The notes under the pieces were generated by a model. The model searched no databases. It saw only the letters and a program-made list of their open reading frames with translations, and was not told the origin of the DNA. Made by a program: the position numbers and the translations under genes. A stretch of DNA of 43,164 nt. Origin: Clostridiales bacterium. GTDB lineage: Bacteria; Bacillota; Clostridia; Christensenellales; Aristaeellaceae. Positions within the stretch are counted from its first letter, which is position 1. Every line of letters starts with the position of its first letter. Of this stretch, positions 8,371 to 16,269 are shown one piece after another. Location: positions 1 through 43,164 of the forward strand of contig JAHZHZ010000013.1 of the NCBI GenBank assembly GCA_019419995.1, in the 5' to 3' direction.

Positions 8371-8467
8371 GAGTAACTCCTCCAAAATCAATGCTTTTGC
8401 GTAAAAGTGTGGTCAGAACTTTTGCGCTTCATGCCTCAAGCTCGGGGCTAGTGAGCGTATTGACACA
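8371..8467 (-). promoter_or_regulatory. Structured 5' leader of rplM (possible L13 autoregulatory leader)
   Basis: From the predicted start near 8467 to the GTG. It contains a 9-bp stem, GCG-(C)-AAAAGT / ACTTTT-(A)-CGC (8399-8427). Firmicute rplM operons are known to carry an L13-binding leader; assigning that role here is inference. Confidence 0.45.
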
Positions 8468-8473
8468 AGATGT

Positions 8474-8502
8474 ATTATATCCCATTTTGGCCATAAGGTC
8501 AA
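8474..8502 (-). promoter_or_regulatory. Promoter of rplM-rpsI
   Basis: Minus strand: -35 TTGACC (8497-8502), 17-bp spacer, -10 TATAAT (8474-8479). Near-perfect sigma-A promoter. Confidence 0.93.
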
Positions 8503-8520
8503 TTCCGAACGTACTCCAAT

Positions 8521-9423
8521 CTATAATTTAACATCCCTCTGCGCATTTTTATTTGTGCCACGCTTGGGAATCAGACTATAGCACAACCCCGCCAACGTCA
8601 CCACACCGGCAAAATAGGCCAGAGCTGCACTTAAATAGAATCCCGTTTTTCCCCATCCGGAGGAGAGGGCAACAAAAGGCAGTTGAAGGGTGAGTAATTC
8701 TTCCGCCCGGGTAAATAAAACGGCATTGCCTCCCGCCAGGAGCACAAAAAACAGCATGGCTGACCACACTCCCAGCCTTGCCGGCCACATGTGCCCCCTG
8801 GAAAGGCGCAGCGTTACGCCGGTGGAAATGCATGCACACACGCAGGCGTGCATACACGCGAACAACAATGCCACTCCCCAGTTATCGCGCAACTTTAATT
8901 CCAACTCATAATTGAGCCCGGATTCAGCAGGCAAGTTGCCGAAGAAAATCAGCCCCAGTTCAAATAGAGCCAGGCAGCCCACAAGCAGCGCACCTGCAAC
9001 CCGAATTGAATCACTTCCCCGCAGTGCGATCCATCCTGCCAACGCCGCTGCCAGAGCGCCGCCCCAGAACCTTCCGTAGCGCATGGGAAGCGTCAACGCA
9101 CCAATGTGCCCAGCCTCCGCCAGCACCATGGCCGAAGCAATCACCAGAATCAAACCATAAACACAGGCTATACCCTTTCCCAATGGTCCGCCTGGCATCC
9201 TCCGAAACAAAGTAAACAGGCCGTCGGCCCCAGTCCTGCGCGAAAGATGCGCAACCATGGCAGTCAACAATCCAAATACTATCGAGGAAGAAAGTATGCC
9301 CAACCAGGAGGCCCGACCCATCTGGGTATAAAATGCTGCAAGATCCCGACCTGTGGCAAAATCTACGCCCATAGCTACGGCTACAATAGCCAGAGCAGCA
9401 TAAAAGTGGTTGTTATTTTTCAT
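8521..9423 (-). CDS. YkvI-like multi-pass membrane protein
   Basis: A 300-aa protein with eight or more hydrophobic segments. The opening segment (AMGVDFATGRDLAAFYTQMG) resembles the GAGFATGQE signature at the start of YkvI-type proteins, a poorly characterised branch of the LeuT-fold transporters. Here the usual GAGFATG reads GVDFATG, which may alter the ion or substrate site. ATG 9423 follows AGGACGGTG. It lies 43 nt after the small anchored protein gene at 9467-9775, same strand, probably one transcript. Substrate unknown. Confidence 0.65.
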   Translation of the reverse strand: MKNNNHFYAALAIVAVAMGVDFATGRDLAAFYTQMGRASWLGILSSSIVFGLLTAMVAHLSRRTGADGLFTLFRRMPGGPLGKGIACVYGLILVIASAMVLAEAGHIGALTLPMRYGRFWGGALAAALAGWIALRGSDSIRVAGALLVGCLALFELGLIFFGNLPAESGLNYELELKLRDNWGVALLFACMHACVCACISTGVTLRLSRGHMWPARLGVWSAMLFFVLLAGGNAVLFTRAEELLTLQLPFVALSSGWGKTGFYLSAALAYFAGVVTLAGLCYSLIPKRGTNKNAQRDVKL

Positions 9424-9466
9424 AAAAACACCGTCCTGCCCAATTCTATGCAAGACGGTGTTCCCT

Positions 9467-9775
9467 TCATGTATTGTCTGCTCTCTCTGCTTCTGCCTCC
9501 CGGATCAATTCCTCCACCGTCATGGTCACTGGGCTCTCCACTTCAGGAACATAATCATCCAGCGTTGGATGTTCCGCTGCAGGAACTTCTTCATCCAATT
9601 CTGGCGGGCGGGTAGGCGGCGGATCACTGGGTTGCGCAAACATCGGATCGGGCTCGCCACCGCTAAGATCCGCATTGCTCAATACGTTTCCCAGCATCCT
9701 CACCAGATTCCAGCCCACAAAGAGCAAAAGCGCTATCATCAACAGCGCTACAATAAATTTTATCCACCAGCGCAA
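9467..9775 (-). CDS. Small membrane-anchored acidic protein
   Basis: A 102-aa protein with one N-terminal membrane helix (about residues 5-25), then an acidic, proline-rich tail (DPPPTRPPELDEEVP, then TMTVEELIREAEAE). No family recognised. The start is a TTG at 9775 with GGAGGGA 8 nt upstream; no in-frame ATG precedes the hydrophobic segment. It lies between the P-loop gene and the YkvI-like gene in the same direction. Confidence 0.7.
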   Translation of the reverse strand: MRWWIKFIVALLMIALLLFVGWNLVRMLGNVLSNADLSGGEPDPMFAQPSDPPPTRPPELDEEVPAAEHPTLDDYVPEVESPVTMTVEELIREAEAERADNT

Positions 9776-9800
9776 AGCTTTCTATCCCTCCAACGCAAAC

Positions 9801-9830
9801 CGGGCTGCCCGACGCAGTGCGGACAGCCCG
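9801..9830 (-). terminator. Hairpin between the P-loop gene and the small anchored protein gene
   Basis: CGGGCTG..CAGCCCG arms (9801-9830) with a GC-rich interior. The minus-strand tail is GTTTGCG, a poor T-run, so it would act only as a weak terminator or as an mRNA stability element. Confidence 0.4.
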
Positions 9831-9846
9831 AAAATGCATATCTCTA

Positions 9847-10272
9847 TTAAATGGCGTATTTTCTGATATACTCCGGAACGACCTCTGCCGCCGCGCTGAC
9901 GGAGATCAGGAACTTGCAGTGATGCGCCTCTGAGAGCTGTTCCAAAGCTTTGAAAAACTCTTCCATTTCCGGTGCATCCAGCGGTGTACGAACCAGTTTT
10001 TTGAAAGCGTCCATCGCAATCAAAGTTACATCAAAGTTTGCAGAGAGCATGCCGCAGATAAAACCCAGCATTTCCGACGCCGTACACTTATGCCCCACCG
10101 GGTATTCGCTTGCATCTACAAAGCGAATTTCATGGCGCAGGTCATACATGTAACGCTTATCATCATCCACAAAAATAATATCGCCATGTTCCATCTTCAA
10201 AGACTCATTAACGAGATCAATCAGGCGCTTGGTCTTTCCGCTGCCCTTATCTCCAAGGATAATCTGTATCAA
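9847..10272 (-). CDS. P-loop ATPase-like protein
   Basis: A 141-aa protein with a Walker A motif near its start (IILGDKGSGKTKRLIDLVNE) and a strand-acid pattern (DIIFVDDDKR, VTLIAMDAFKKL) suggesting a compact P-loop NTPase fold. There is no second recognisable domain. The start is placed at a TTG at 10272, giving M-IQIILGDKGSGKTK; AAGGGAG lies 9 nt upstream. Longer reads from 10311 or 10281 are unlikely: the 10311 codon lies inside the predicted -10 element, and the ATG at 10281 directly abuts the RBS. Function unknown; it may be an adaptor-type ATPase. It is transcribed from the promoter at 10310-10338. Confidence 0.75.
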   Translation of the reverse strand: MIQIILGDKGSGKTKRLIDLVNESLKMEHGDIIFVDDDKRYMYDLRHEIRFVDASEYPVGHKCTASEMLGFICGMLSANFDVTLIAMDAFKKLVRTPLDAPEMEEFFKALEQLSEAHHCKFLISVSAAAEVVPEYIRKYAI

Positions 10273-10309
10273 TCCAATCATCTCCCTTCGATTTCTTGGA
10301 ACCCATTTC

Positions 10310-10338
10310 ATTATACAACAAAATCTTTGATTTGACTA
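10310..10338 (-). promoter_or_regulatory. Promoter of the P-loop gene
   Basis: Minus strand: -35 TAGTCA (10333-10338, 4 of 6), 17-bp spacer, -10 TATAAT (10310-10315). Its position supports the internal TTG start at 10272. Confidence 0.65.
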
Positions 10339-10413
10339 GAGGGATTTGGCAGGAATTCCAGACGCCCAGGTCGAATATTCAGTGCGAACACAATCGGTTG
10401 GAGGCGCAGATCA

Positions 10414-10965
10414 ATGAAATTGTTTTCGGATGAAGCAATCATGGAAAAAAACATCGCCCGCGAGCGGGTGTTTGATGGCATCATACTACATATCGATCAC
10501 GTAACCAACGAATTGCCCAACGGCAAGCAGGCCAAGCGGGAAGTGGCGCTGCATGTGGGCGCTTCCGCCGTACTGCCTCTGGATGCAGAAGGCAATATTT
10601 ATCTGGTTCGTCAGTTCCGGGCACCCATCAATCAGGTGTTGTTGGAGATCCCCGCTGGAAAACTGGACAGTGTAGACGAAGACCGGCTGCTGGCTGCCAA
10701 GCGGGAACTCATGGAAGAGACTGGTTTGGAAGCAAAAAACTGGTTGCATTTGTGCGATACTTTTACCACTCCTGGTTTTTCCAATGAACGTATCTCGCTG
10801 TATCTGGCCCGTGAACTACACATGGGACAGATGCACCCTGACGAAGATGAATTTCTCAATCTGGTAAAACTTCCCTTTGAGGAAGCCTATCAGATGGTGC
10901 TTCGCGGTGAGATTCAGGATGCCAAAACTCAGATTACCATTTGCATGGCAAAATCGTTCATATGA
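10414..10965 (+). CDS. Nudix hydrolase, ADP-ribose pyrophosphatase type
   Basis: A 183-aa cytoplasmic enzyme expected to cleave ADP-ribose or a similar NDP-sugar. The Nudix box is clear (RLLAAKRELMEETGL), preceded by the ADPRase-type LEIPAGKLD. The loop between that Gly and the helix is one residue longer than in most family members (GKLDSVDED). The beta strands VGASAVLPLDAEG and IYLVRQFRAP and the TPGFSNE loop after the box also match the ADPRase group. GGAGG is 9 nt before the ATG. It lies 18 nt upstream of the GNAT gene, probably cotranscribed, and is divergent from the P-loop gene. Confidence 0.9.
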   Translation: MKLFSDEAIMEKNIARERVFDGIILHIDHVTNELPNGKQAKREVALHVGASAVLPLDAEGNIYLVRQFRAPINQVLLEIPAGKLDSVDEDRLLAAKRELMEETGLEAKNWLHLCDTFTTPGFSNERISLYLARELHMGQMHPDEDEFLNLVKLPFEEAYQMVLRGEIQDAKTQITICMAKSFI

Positions 10966-10983
10966 GGACAGAGGCGCAGAAAA

Positions 10984-11544
10984 ATGGACTATGCCTATGG
11001 CTACATGCCGGATATTGAAACGCCCCGCCTTCGCCTGCGCAAGCTTACCATGCGGGACGCACAGGATATTTTCGCCTACAGCCAGGACCCTCAGGTAGCC
11101 CGATATGTGCTTTGGGACGCCCAAACCAGTCTATCTGAAGCGCGCAGTTTTTTGCGCTTCATGACGCGCAAATATCGCCTGGGTGAACCTGCCAGCTGGG
11201 GAATTGAATACCTGCCTACGGGAAAAATCATCGGAACCATCGGTTTTTCATGGATCCAACGGGAAAATGCTTCAGCTGAAGTGGGATATTCCCTTTCCCG
11301 TTCCTATTGGAACCAGGGAATTATGACGGAGGCTTTGAAAGCACTGTTGGAATACGGATTTACTGTAATGAATCTGAACCGGATCGAAGCCCAGCACGAA
11401 ACGGAGAATCCCGCTTCCGGCGCAGTGATGCGAAAATGTGGCATGCAACGGGAAGGGCTGTTGCGTCAGCGCCTGTTAAACAAGGGCCGTTTTGTGGATG
11501 TAGAGCTTTACGCAATCCTCAAATCAGATTTTCAAAGGAGCTAA
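10984..11544 (+). CDS. GNAT N-acetyltransferase, RimJ/RimL type
   Basis: A 186-aa protein. It starts with the RimJ-type strand IETPRLRLRKLTMRDA, then GKIIGTIGFSWI, the acyl-CoA-binding segment VGYSLSRSYWNQGIMTEAL, and NRIEAQHETENPASG followed by VMRKCGMQREG. This subgroup acetylates ribosomal-protein N-termini or small molecules; the target here is not known. The RBS (GAGGCGCAG region) overlaps the end of the Nudix unit spacing. A hairpin terminator follows at 11551. Confidence 0.9.
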   Translation: MDYAYGYMPDIETPRLRLRKLTMRDAQDIFAYSQDPQVARYVLWDAQTSLSEARSFLRFMTRKYRLGEPASWGIEYLPTGKIIGTIGFSWIQRENASAEVGYSLSRSYWNQGIMTEALKALLEYGFTVMNLNRIEAQHETENPASGAVMRKCGMQREGLLRQRLLNKGRFVDVELYAILKSDFQRS

Positions 11545-11550
11545 ACCAAA

Positions 11551-11591
11551 TGGGGATCGGAACGCATTCAACGCTCCGGTCCCCATTCTTT
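11551..11591. terminator. Terminator between convergent GNAT and MurF-like genes
   Basis: TGGGGATCGGAACG..CGCTCCGGTCCCCA (11551-11585), followed by TTCTTT on the plus strand and TTTGGTTTAG on the minus strand, so it can serve both convergent genes. Confidence 0.8.
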
Positions 11592-13188
11592 AATCTTCTT
11601 CAGTTTCTGGCAAAATACCCTCGTAGAGCACTGTGTCACCCTTACCTGCCAGCTCATTCACTAAGGCCGCGGCGTCAGAAAGCTGGCGCACAATGCGCAC
11701 AGAGGACTTGGGATAATGTACGCTCATCAATCCCCGTATGATATCCTGAGTCTCTTCAGGTCCTACGAGAATTACATAGTCTGCACAACCATCGATCTGC
11801 GTGCCCAAGGCAAAATTCTTATCCTGTGCATCTTTGTCCACTTCCGTCAGGCCGGCTGTAACCAATATTCTACGCCCCGGAAACTCAGATAGCACCCAAA
11901 GCGCTTCAGCTGCCACCTCAGGCAGGCCGTTTTGGGAATCGTCGATTACATTCACCTCGCCGTTCACAAGCTGCAAACGGTGGCGGAAGGGCCTGAGCTT
12001 TTCAACTCCTTTGGCGATTTCCTCCATGCTCAGGCCTAGTTTTCTGGCCACAGCCGCAGCCAATGCAATATTGCGCACACTGTAACGCCCTAGGAGGCGG
12101 GTTTGCACTCGCATGCGGCCTCCGTCTGCACAGACCAGCTCAAAGCTGCTGCCTCCGGGGCCGCACTCCAATTGTTGGGCATACATAAAGCTCTCCACTT
12201 CGTTTCCCAAAGCAGCGCGATATTTTTCTTTTTTGCACAGTGCATAGAGCCGATCCCCAAACCCATTATCGGAGCCAAAGAAAGCCATTCCATGCTCAGG
12301 CAAACTCTGAATCAATTCGTACTTGGCCTGAGCTACGCCTTCCAGTGATCCGAACGTATCCAGATGTGCCCCGCCAATACAGGTCAAAATACCCAGACGA
12401 GGTCCCATCAACCGGGCCATTTCCCGCACCTCGCCCCGCTTCTGAGCACCCATCTCCGCAATGAATATTTGATGGCGATCATTGAGCTGTTCATGAATCA
12501 CCCTAGAGATGCCCATGGCGGTAGAAAAGCTGGGCGGTGTAACGAGTACGCGGTATTTTTCCGAAAGCAATGTCTTGAGTATGAGCTTTGTCTCTGTCTT
12601 CCCATAGCTTCCTGTGATTCCAATTCGAACCAAACCCTTGTACTGAATCAATTTTCGGCGCGCCGATTTATAGTAGCGGGCATTAATTTTTTCCTCCACC
12701 GGCTGCATCATCAATGCCGCCAGCAGGATCACATAATCCACGCCCACAAACATCAAATAGGGAGAGAGCGTCAACAAATGTAGAACAATCGTCCCCAGCA
12801 AATTCAGCACAAATACCAAACCCATCAGCCGGCAAATGCGCCGTGTCCAGCTAAAGGGCTTGCGTTGCGGAATCCGTGATTTCTGAATAAAATCCACAAA
12901 TGTAATTGCCAGGAAAATCACAAGCATCAACCAGTTGCACAGATTTTCTCTGGCTTCCTCCCGCTGCATGGCCATGGACAGCAAAATGGGCAGATACCAG
13001 TTCAGCAATGACGCTCCCAGTGCAATTAGTACGTCGGACCCCAACAGTCCACCATACCGGCGCAAATCCCTGCGCAGAGAAGAAATCTGATAGCGCTGCG
13101 CCTGAAGCATATGCATGGCACTTCCGCCTGCTGCAGTACAGCAAGCGGCTACCAACAGAATTCGCACCACTACATAAAAAGCCGTCAT
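11590..13188 (-). CDS. Membrane-embedded MurF-like Mur ligase
   Basis: A 532-aa protein. Residues 1-165 hold four or more membrane helices; the rest is a Mur ligase fold. Ligase motifs: P-loop RIGITGSYGKTETK (about 195-208), IAEMGAQKRGEVREMARL, then CIGGAHLDTFGSLEG and QAKYELIQSL, and the C-terminal domain with NVIDDSQNGLPE. The nearest named family is MurF (UDP-MurNAc-tripeptide:D-Ala-D-Ala ligase), but two MurF signatures differ: TNIG is TCIG and DDSYNANP is DDSQNGLP. So a different amino-acid or carrier-bound substrate is possible, perhaps a lipid-linked one given the helices. ATGA overlap with rimI (13185-13188) shows coupling. It is the last gene of the run starting at galK. Confidence 0.8.
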   Translation of the reverse strand: MTAFYVVVRILLVAACCTAAGGSAMHMLQAQRYQISSLRRDLRRYGGLLGSDVLIALGASLLNWYLPILLSMAMQREEARENLCNWLMLVIFLAITFVDFIQKSRIPQRKPFSWTRRICRLMGLVFVLNLLGTIVLHLLTLSPYLMFVGVDYVILLAALMMQPVEEKINARYYKSARRKLIQYKGLVRIGITGSYGKTETKLILKTLLSEKYRVLVTPPSFSTAMGISRVIHEQLNDRHQIFIAEMGAQKRGEVREMARLMGPRLGILTCIGGAHLDTFGSLEGVAQAKYELIQSLPEHGMAFFGSDNGFGDRLYALCKKEKYRAALGNEVESFMYAQQLECGPGGSSFELVCADGGRMRVQTRLLGRYSVRNIALAAAVARKLGLSMEEIAKGVEKLRPFRHRLQLVNGEVNVIDDSQNGLPEVAAEALWVLSEFPGRRILVTAGLTEVDKDAQDKNFALGTQIDGCADYVILVGPEETQDIIRGLMSVHYPKSSVRIVRQLSDAAALVNELAGKGDTVLYEGILPETEED

Positions 13189-13688
13189 TCCTGTTCTGTC
13201 TCCTCCACCACCAGCATGGGATCATCCTCCGGATGCGCTTCAGGCAGCTGTTCCAGCGCCATAATGAGCGCGTCCTCTGAATTCTCATAGTAGCGTTTGC
13301 GATAACCCACGTCAATAAATCCCAATTTATGGTATAGATTCTGCGCCACTTTATTGCCGCGGCGCACTTCCAGCGTCATCCAATTCATACCGCTGTCCGC
13401 GGCCAGCTGAATCATAGCTTTCGTCACTTTTTCCCCGTAGCCAAGGCCCCGACGGTCCGGATGCACAGCGATATTAGTGATATGGCCCTCATCTACGATA
13501 AACCATACGCCCGCATAAGCGATTGCCCGACCATCCTCGCGGACAACCACGTACCTCGCACACTGGTTTTCCGTAACTTCATGCAAAAATGAAGCCTTCG
13601 ACCAGGGGGTTTTGAAACATGCCGTTTCAATCTCATGGACCGCATCTACGTCGTCCGCCGTCATCAGTCCCACGGTAATTTCACTCAT
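13185..13688 (-). CDS. rimI: RimI-type N-terminal acetyltransferase
   Basis: A 167-aa GNAT protein. RimI acetylates the N-terminal Ala of ribosomal protein S18 in E. coli, and its gene sits with tsaB in many genomes. Motifs: CFKTPWSKASFLHE, HITNIAVHPDRRGLGYGEKV (acetyl-CoA loop), MTLEVRRGNKVAQNLYHKLG and RKRYYENSEDALIM, all RimI-like. It carries an acidic C-terminal extension (HPEDDPMLVVEETEQE). ATG 13688 was chosen over longer frames because family homology starts there and AAGGGAA precedes it. It lies 7 nt after tsaB and overlaps the MurF-like gene by ATGA. Confidence 0.93.
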   Translation of the reverse strand: MSEITVGLMTADDVDAVHEIETACFKTPWSKASFLHEVTENQCARYVVVREDGRAIAYAGVWFIVDEGHITNIAVHPDRRGLGYGEKVTKAMIQLAADSGMNWMTLEVRRGNKVAQNLYHKLGFIDVGYRKRYYENSEDALIMALEQLPEAHPEDDPMLVVEETEQE

Positions 13689-13695
13689 ATTATCG

Positions 13696-14394
13696 TTATT
13701 TCCCTTCGTTGATCCGCGCCTTGCGCTCCCGCTCCGCCTGAGGAGCCCGTAAATAAATGGGCGTAAGTTTGCTTCCTTCCATCCATTCCTGCGCACGAGC
13801 CTGTGCCAGCAAGCAGGCCGCATCGGCACGCAGCTGGCGCAGATGCGCCGGGGCAATCAGTGCCTCAGGCAACATCTGGCGCAGTTTGGCTTCATGTACT
13901 CTCAGGCCATCCCCCAGGAATACCAAGCGTCTATCTCGGGGCAGTTTGTCCAAAAAGGCTTCCAGATCCATGGCTCCATCTTCCAAATAGCACACGGGCC
14001 AACCACCAGTCATCTCAAAGGCCGCGCAATACACTTGTCCCCGGCGGGCATCCAGAATGGGACAGGCGAGGCCGTCAAAGCCCGCGTAATTCATGGCCAG
14101 CGCTTCCAGCGCATCTATGCGCGCACAGGGCTTATTCCATGCATGCGCCAGGCCCTTTACCGCGCACACCCCAATGCGCACGCCGGTAAACGAACCCGGG
14201 CCCGCAACGGCAACGAAGCAATCCACCTCTTTGCATTTTAAGCCCGCACAATTCATGGCGGAATCCAGAGCCGGCATTATGGTCTCGGAGTGGGTCAACC
14301 CATGGTTCATCACCGTCAGGTGCACAATTTCGCCATCGCGCATGACGGCACAGCTCGCCAAAGGGCCGGAGGTATCTATTGCAACAATATTCAT
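13696..14394 (-). CDS. tsaB: tRNA threonylcarbamoyladenosine biosynthesis protein TsaB
   Basis: A 232-aa protein of the ASKHA fold. TsaB pairs with TsaD and TsaE to make the t6A37 modification of ANN-decoding tRNAs. Motifs: IVAIDTSGPLASCAV, HGLTHSETIMPALDS, FVAVAGPGSFTGVRIGV, GLAHAWNKP, and PILDARRGQVYCAAF. The start at 14394 (ATG) forms an ATGA overlap with tsaE and has GGAGGA upstream; the ATG five codons earlier lacks a good RBS. tsaD is not in the window. Confidence 0.97.
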   Translation of the reverse strand: MNIVAIDTSGPLASCAVMRDGEIVHLTVMNHGLTHSETIMPALDSAMNCAGLKCKEVDCFVAVAGPGSFTGVRIGVCAVKGLAHAWNKPCARIDALEALAMNYAGFDGLACPILDARRGQVYCAAFEMTGGWPVCYLEDGAMDLEAFLDKLPRDRRLVFLGDGLRVHEAKLRQMLPEALIAPAHLRQLRADAACLLAQARAQEWMEGSKLTPIYLRAPQAERERKARINEGK

Positions 14395-14858
14395 TCCCTC
14401 ATCCTCCATTCCTCCAGCGCCTCTTCATTCACCTGCACGCCGCGGGTTTCAATGTCTATCGTGCGCAGATTCTCATTTCCTCCCGTCTGCCGGGAAAGCG
14501 TCACTTCTACAGCCGGTTCAGGATCAATTTCCCCCATCTCCGGCCACTCAATGATGGCCACTCCATCGCCGCCAATAAATTCATCTAACCCGGCCGCGTA
14601 AAACTCCTCCGGGTCGTTGAGGCGATAGAGGTCATAGTGATATACTTTCATTCGCCCCTGATAGGGAATCAGCAGCGTAAAACTGGGGCTGGGCATAGTG
14701 CCGCTTACACCAAGGGCACGGGCGATTCCTCGAGCAAAGACGGATTTGCCTGCGCCCAGATCCCCGTGCAGCAGCACGCAGTCCCCGCTCCTGAGACCCT
14801 GTGCCAGGCAGCCCGCCAGGCGCAGGGTCTCTTCCTGCGAATTTGTCTGATACTTCAT
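14391..14858 (-). CDS. tsaE: tRNA threonylcarbamoyladenosine biosynthesis ATPase TsaE
   Basis: A 155-aa P-loop ATPase of the t6A pathway. Walker A is LLHGDLGAGKSVFARGIA; PSPSFTLLIPY and HYDLYRLNDPEEF are family signatures; IIEWPEMG is the conserved EWP segment. AAAGGCGG precedes the ATG. It lies 14 nt after galK and overlaps tsaB by 4 nt, so it is translated from the same message. Confidence 0.97.
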   Translation of the reverse strand: MKYQTNSQEETLRLAGCLAQGLRSGDCVLLHGDLGAGKSVFARGIARALGVSGTMPSPSFTLLIPYQGRMKVYHYDLYRLNDPEEFYAAGLDEFIGGDGVAIIEWPEMGEIDPEPAVEVTLSRQTGGNENLRTIDIETRGVQVNEEALEEWRMRE

Positions 14859-14872
14859 ACTCTGCCGCCTTT

Positions 14873-16120
14873 TCAGCGGATACAGGCTACGCCCTCCGGG
14901 CGAATGCTCAGTATGGTCGTCGCCTTTTCACCAAAGACAGCATTCATCGCCTTGGCATATTCTTCCACCATCTCTGACGGTACAAAGGCCAGAATGGTTC
15001 CTGCAAATCCGCCGCCATGTATGCGCCAGGCACCCTTGCCCTGAAGCATGCGCCGACTCATCTCCAAAGCCAGAGGCATTTCCTGATTATCGCTGGACTC
15101 CACATGCAAATTCTGCAAAAGCTTCCAGCTACTTTCTCCGGAAGCGATCACCGCGTGGAAAAAGGCGGCCAGATCGTCCCTTTTCAGAGCATCAACTGCA
15201 TCGCCCACCCTGCGAGTTTCATCCACAAAATGGAAAGCACGCAAAATGGCGCGGTCGCTGACCACATTTTTCAGCTTGGGAAGGGCAGCTTCCAGTTCCT
15301 CCGGAGTCACATCTGACAGCACTTCCCGGCCCAGCTGCTGAGCCACCTGTTTCATCTCCACCGGTATAGATGCATAAGCACTGGTGAGGTTCCCATGCTC
15401 CCCGCCGGCGGAAACCACGCAGACACTATAGCCCTTTCCACCAAAGTCGTAGGAAATTTCCTCTACCTCGGCAATTTCCGGTGCAAAATCCACCGCCACA
15501 AGGCTGCCCACGGCGCTGGCCGTTTGATCCATCAATCCGCTAGGCTTGCCAAAATAAACATTCTCTGCAAACTGTGAAATACGTGCATTGAGCTTTGCGT
15601 CGATGCTCCAATTGTTATACAGAGCATCAAAGATCGCAACCAGCATGACCTCAAATGCCGCCGACGACGAAAGGCCGCTGCCCTTAAAGACCGTACTAGT
15701 CACCTGCGCATCAAAGCCCCCGATGGCATAGCCCAGTTCCTTCAGCCGTGCGGCAACCCCACGAATCAGGGAAAAGGTGGTCTCCTTTTCTTCTTCATGT
15801 ACCTGCAAATCTCGGATGTCCACCACAAACGGCTCCTGATAACCTTCAGAGTACAGGCGCACAGTCATATCCTCATTGGCAGCCACCGCCGCCAACGTAT
15901 CCAGATTGACCGCCGCTGCCAGCACACGCCCCCCATTGTGATCGGTATGGTTGCCCACTACCTCCGTGCGTCCCGGCGCAGAAACAAAGCACTCCGGTTC
16001 ACGGTTAAAATGCGTTCGAAAAGCTTCTGCCAACGCATTATAACGGGAAAACTGGTTCACACCGGCATACAGGGCATCCAATCGCTGCTCATTGCGCTCA
16101 AATACCGCTTTGACATCCAT
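14873..16120 (-). CDS. galK: Galactokinase
   Basis: A 415-aa GHMP kinase. It phosphorylates galactose to Gal-1-P in the Leloir pathway, feeding GalT (divergent neighbour). Motifs: APGRTEVVGNHTDHNGG (galactose-binding signature), FKGSGLSSSAAFEV (ATP-binding GHMP loop), GLMDQTASAVG and IHGGGFAGTILAF. ATG 16120 was chosen because GGAGGG is 8 nt upstream; a start at 16216 would run through the galK promoter. Its promoter (16154-16182) also appears to drive the tsaE-tsaB-rimI-MurF-like genes, since gaps are 14 nt or less and no terminator is seen between them. Confidence 0.97.
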   Translation of the reverse strand: MDVKAVFERNEQRLDALYAGVNQFSRYNALAEAFRTHFNREPECFVSAPGRTEVVGNHTDHNGGRVLAAAVNLDTLAAVAANEDMTVRLYSEGYQEPFVVDIRDLQVHEEEKETTFSLIRGVAARLKELGYAIGGFDAQVTSTVFKGSGLSSSAAFEVMLVAIFDALYNNWSIDAKLNARISQFAENVYFGKPSGLMDQTASAVGSLVAVDFAPEIAEVEEISYDFGGKGYSVCVVSAGGEHGNLTSAYASIPVEMKQVAQQLGREVLSDVTPEELEAALPKLKNVVSDRAILRAFHFVDETRRVGDAVDALKRDDLAAFFHAVIASGESSWKLLQNLHVESSDNQEMPLALEMSRRMLQGKGAWRIHGGGFAGTILAFVPSEMVEEYAKAMNAVFGEKATTILSIRPEGVACIR

Positions 16121-16153
16121 ATTTACATCCCTCCGGAATTCTATTCTGTTTGT

Positions 16154-16182
16154 ATTGTAATCCAATTCGTCAGATTGTGCAA
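16154..16182 (-). promoter_or_regulatory. Promoter of galK and the tsa genes
   Basis: Minus strand: -35 TTGCAC (16177-16182), 17-bp spacer, -10 TACAAT (16154-16159). Its spacer is almost entirely the repeat described at 16160-16175. Confidence 0.85.
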
Positions 16183-16235
16183 GAGTTTTCGGACTTATCG
16201 CCAAATCTCTTGACATAAAATCCGAATTGGCAGAT
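16160..16235. promoter_or_regulatory. Paired operator-like repeats in the galK/galT divergent promoters
   Basis: ATCCAATTCGTCAGAT (16160-16175) and ATCCGAATTGGCAGAT (16220-16235) match at 12 of 16 bases and start exactly 60 bp apart. The first fills the galK promoter spacer; the second overlaps the galT spacer and the start of its -10. Each is a weak palindrome (ATCC..../..CAGAT), and CGAATTGG occurs in inverted orientation between them. This is the expected layout for a shared repressor, for example of the LacI or DeoR type, but no regulator gene is in the window. Confidence 0.6.
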
Positions 16236-16238
16236 AAT
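16210..16238 (+). promoter_or_regulatory. Promoter of galT
   Basis: -35 TTGACA (16210-16215), 17-bp spacer, -10 GATAAT (16233-16238). Confidence 0.88.
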
Positions 16239-16269
16239 GATAGTAGCTATCAATAGGGGGAATAACAAA

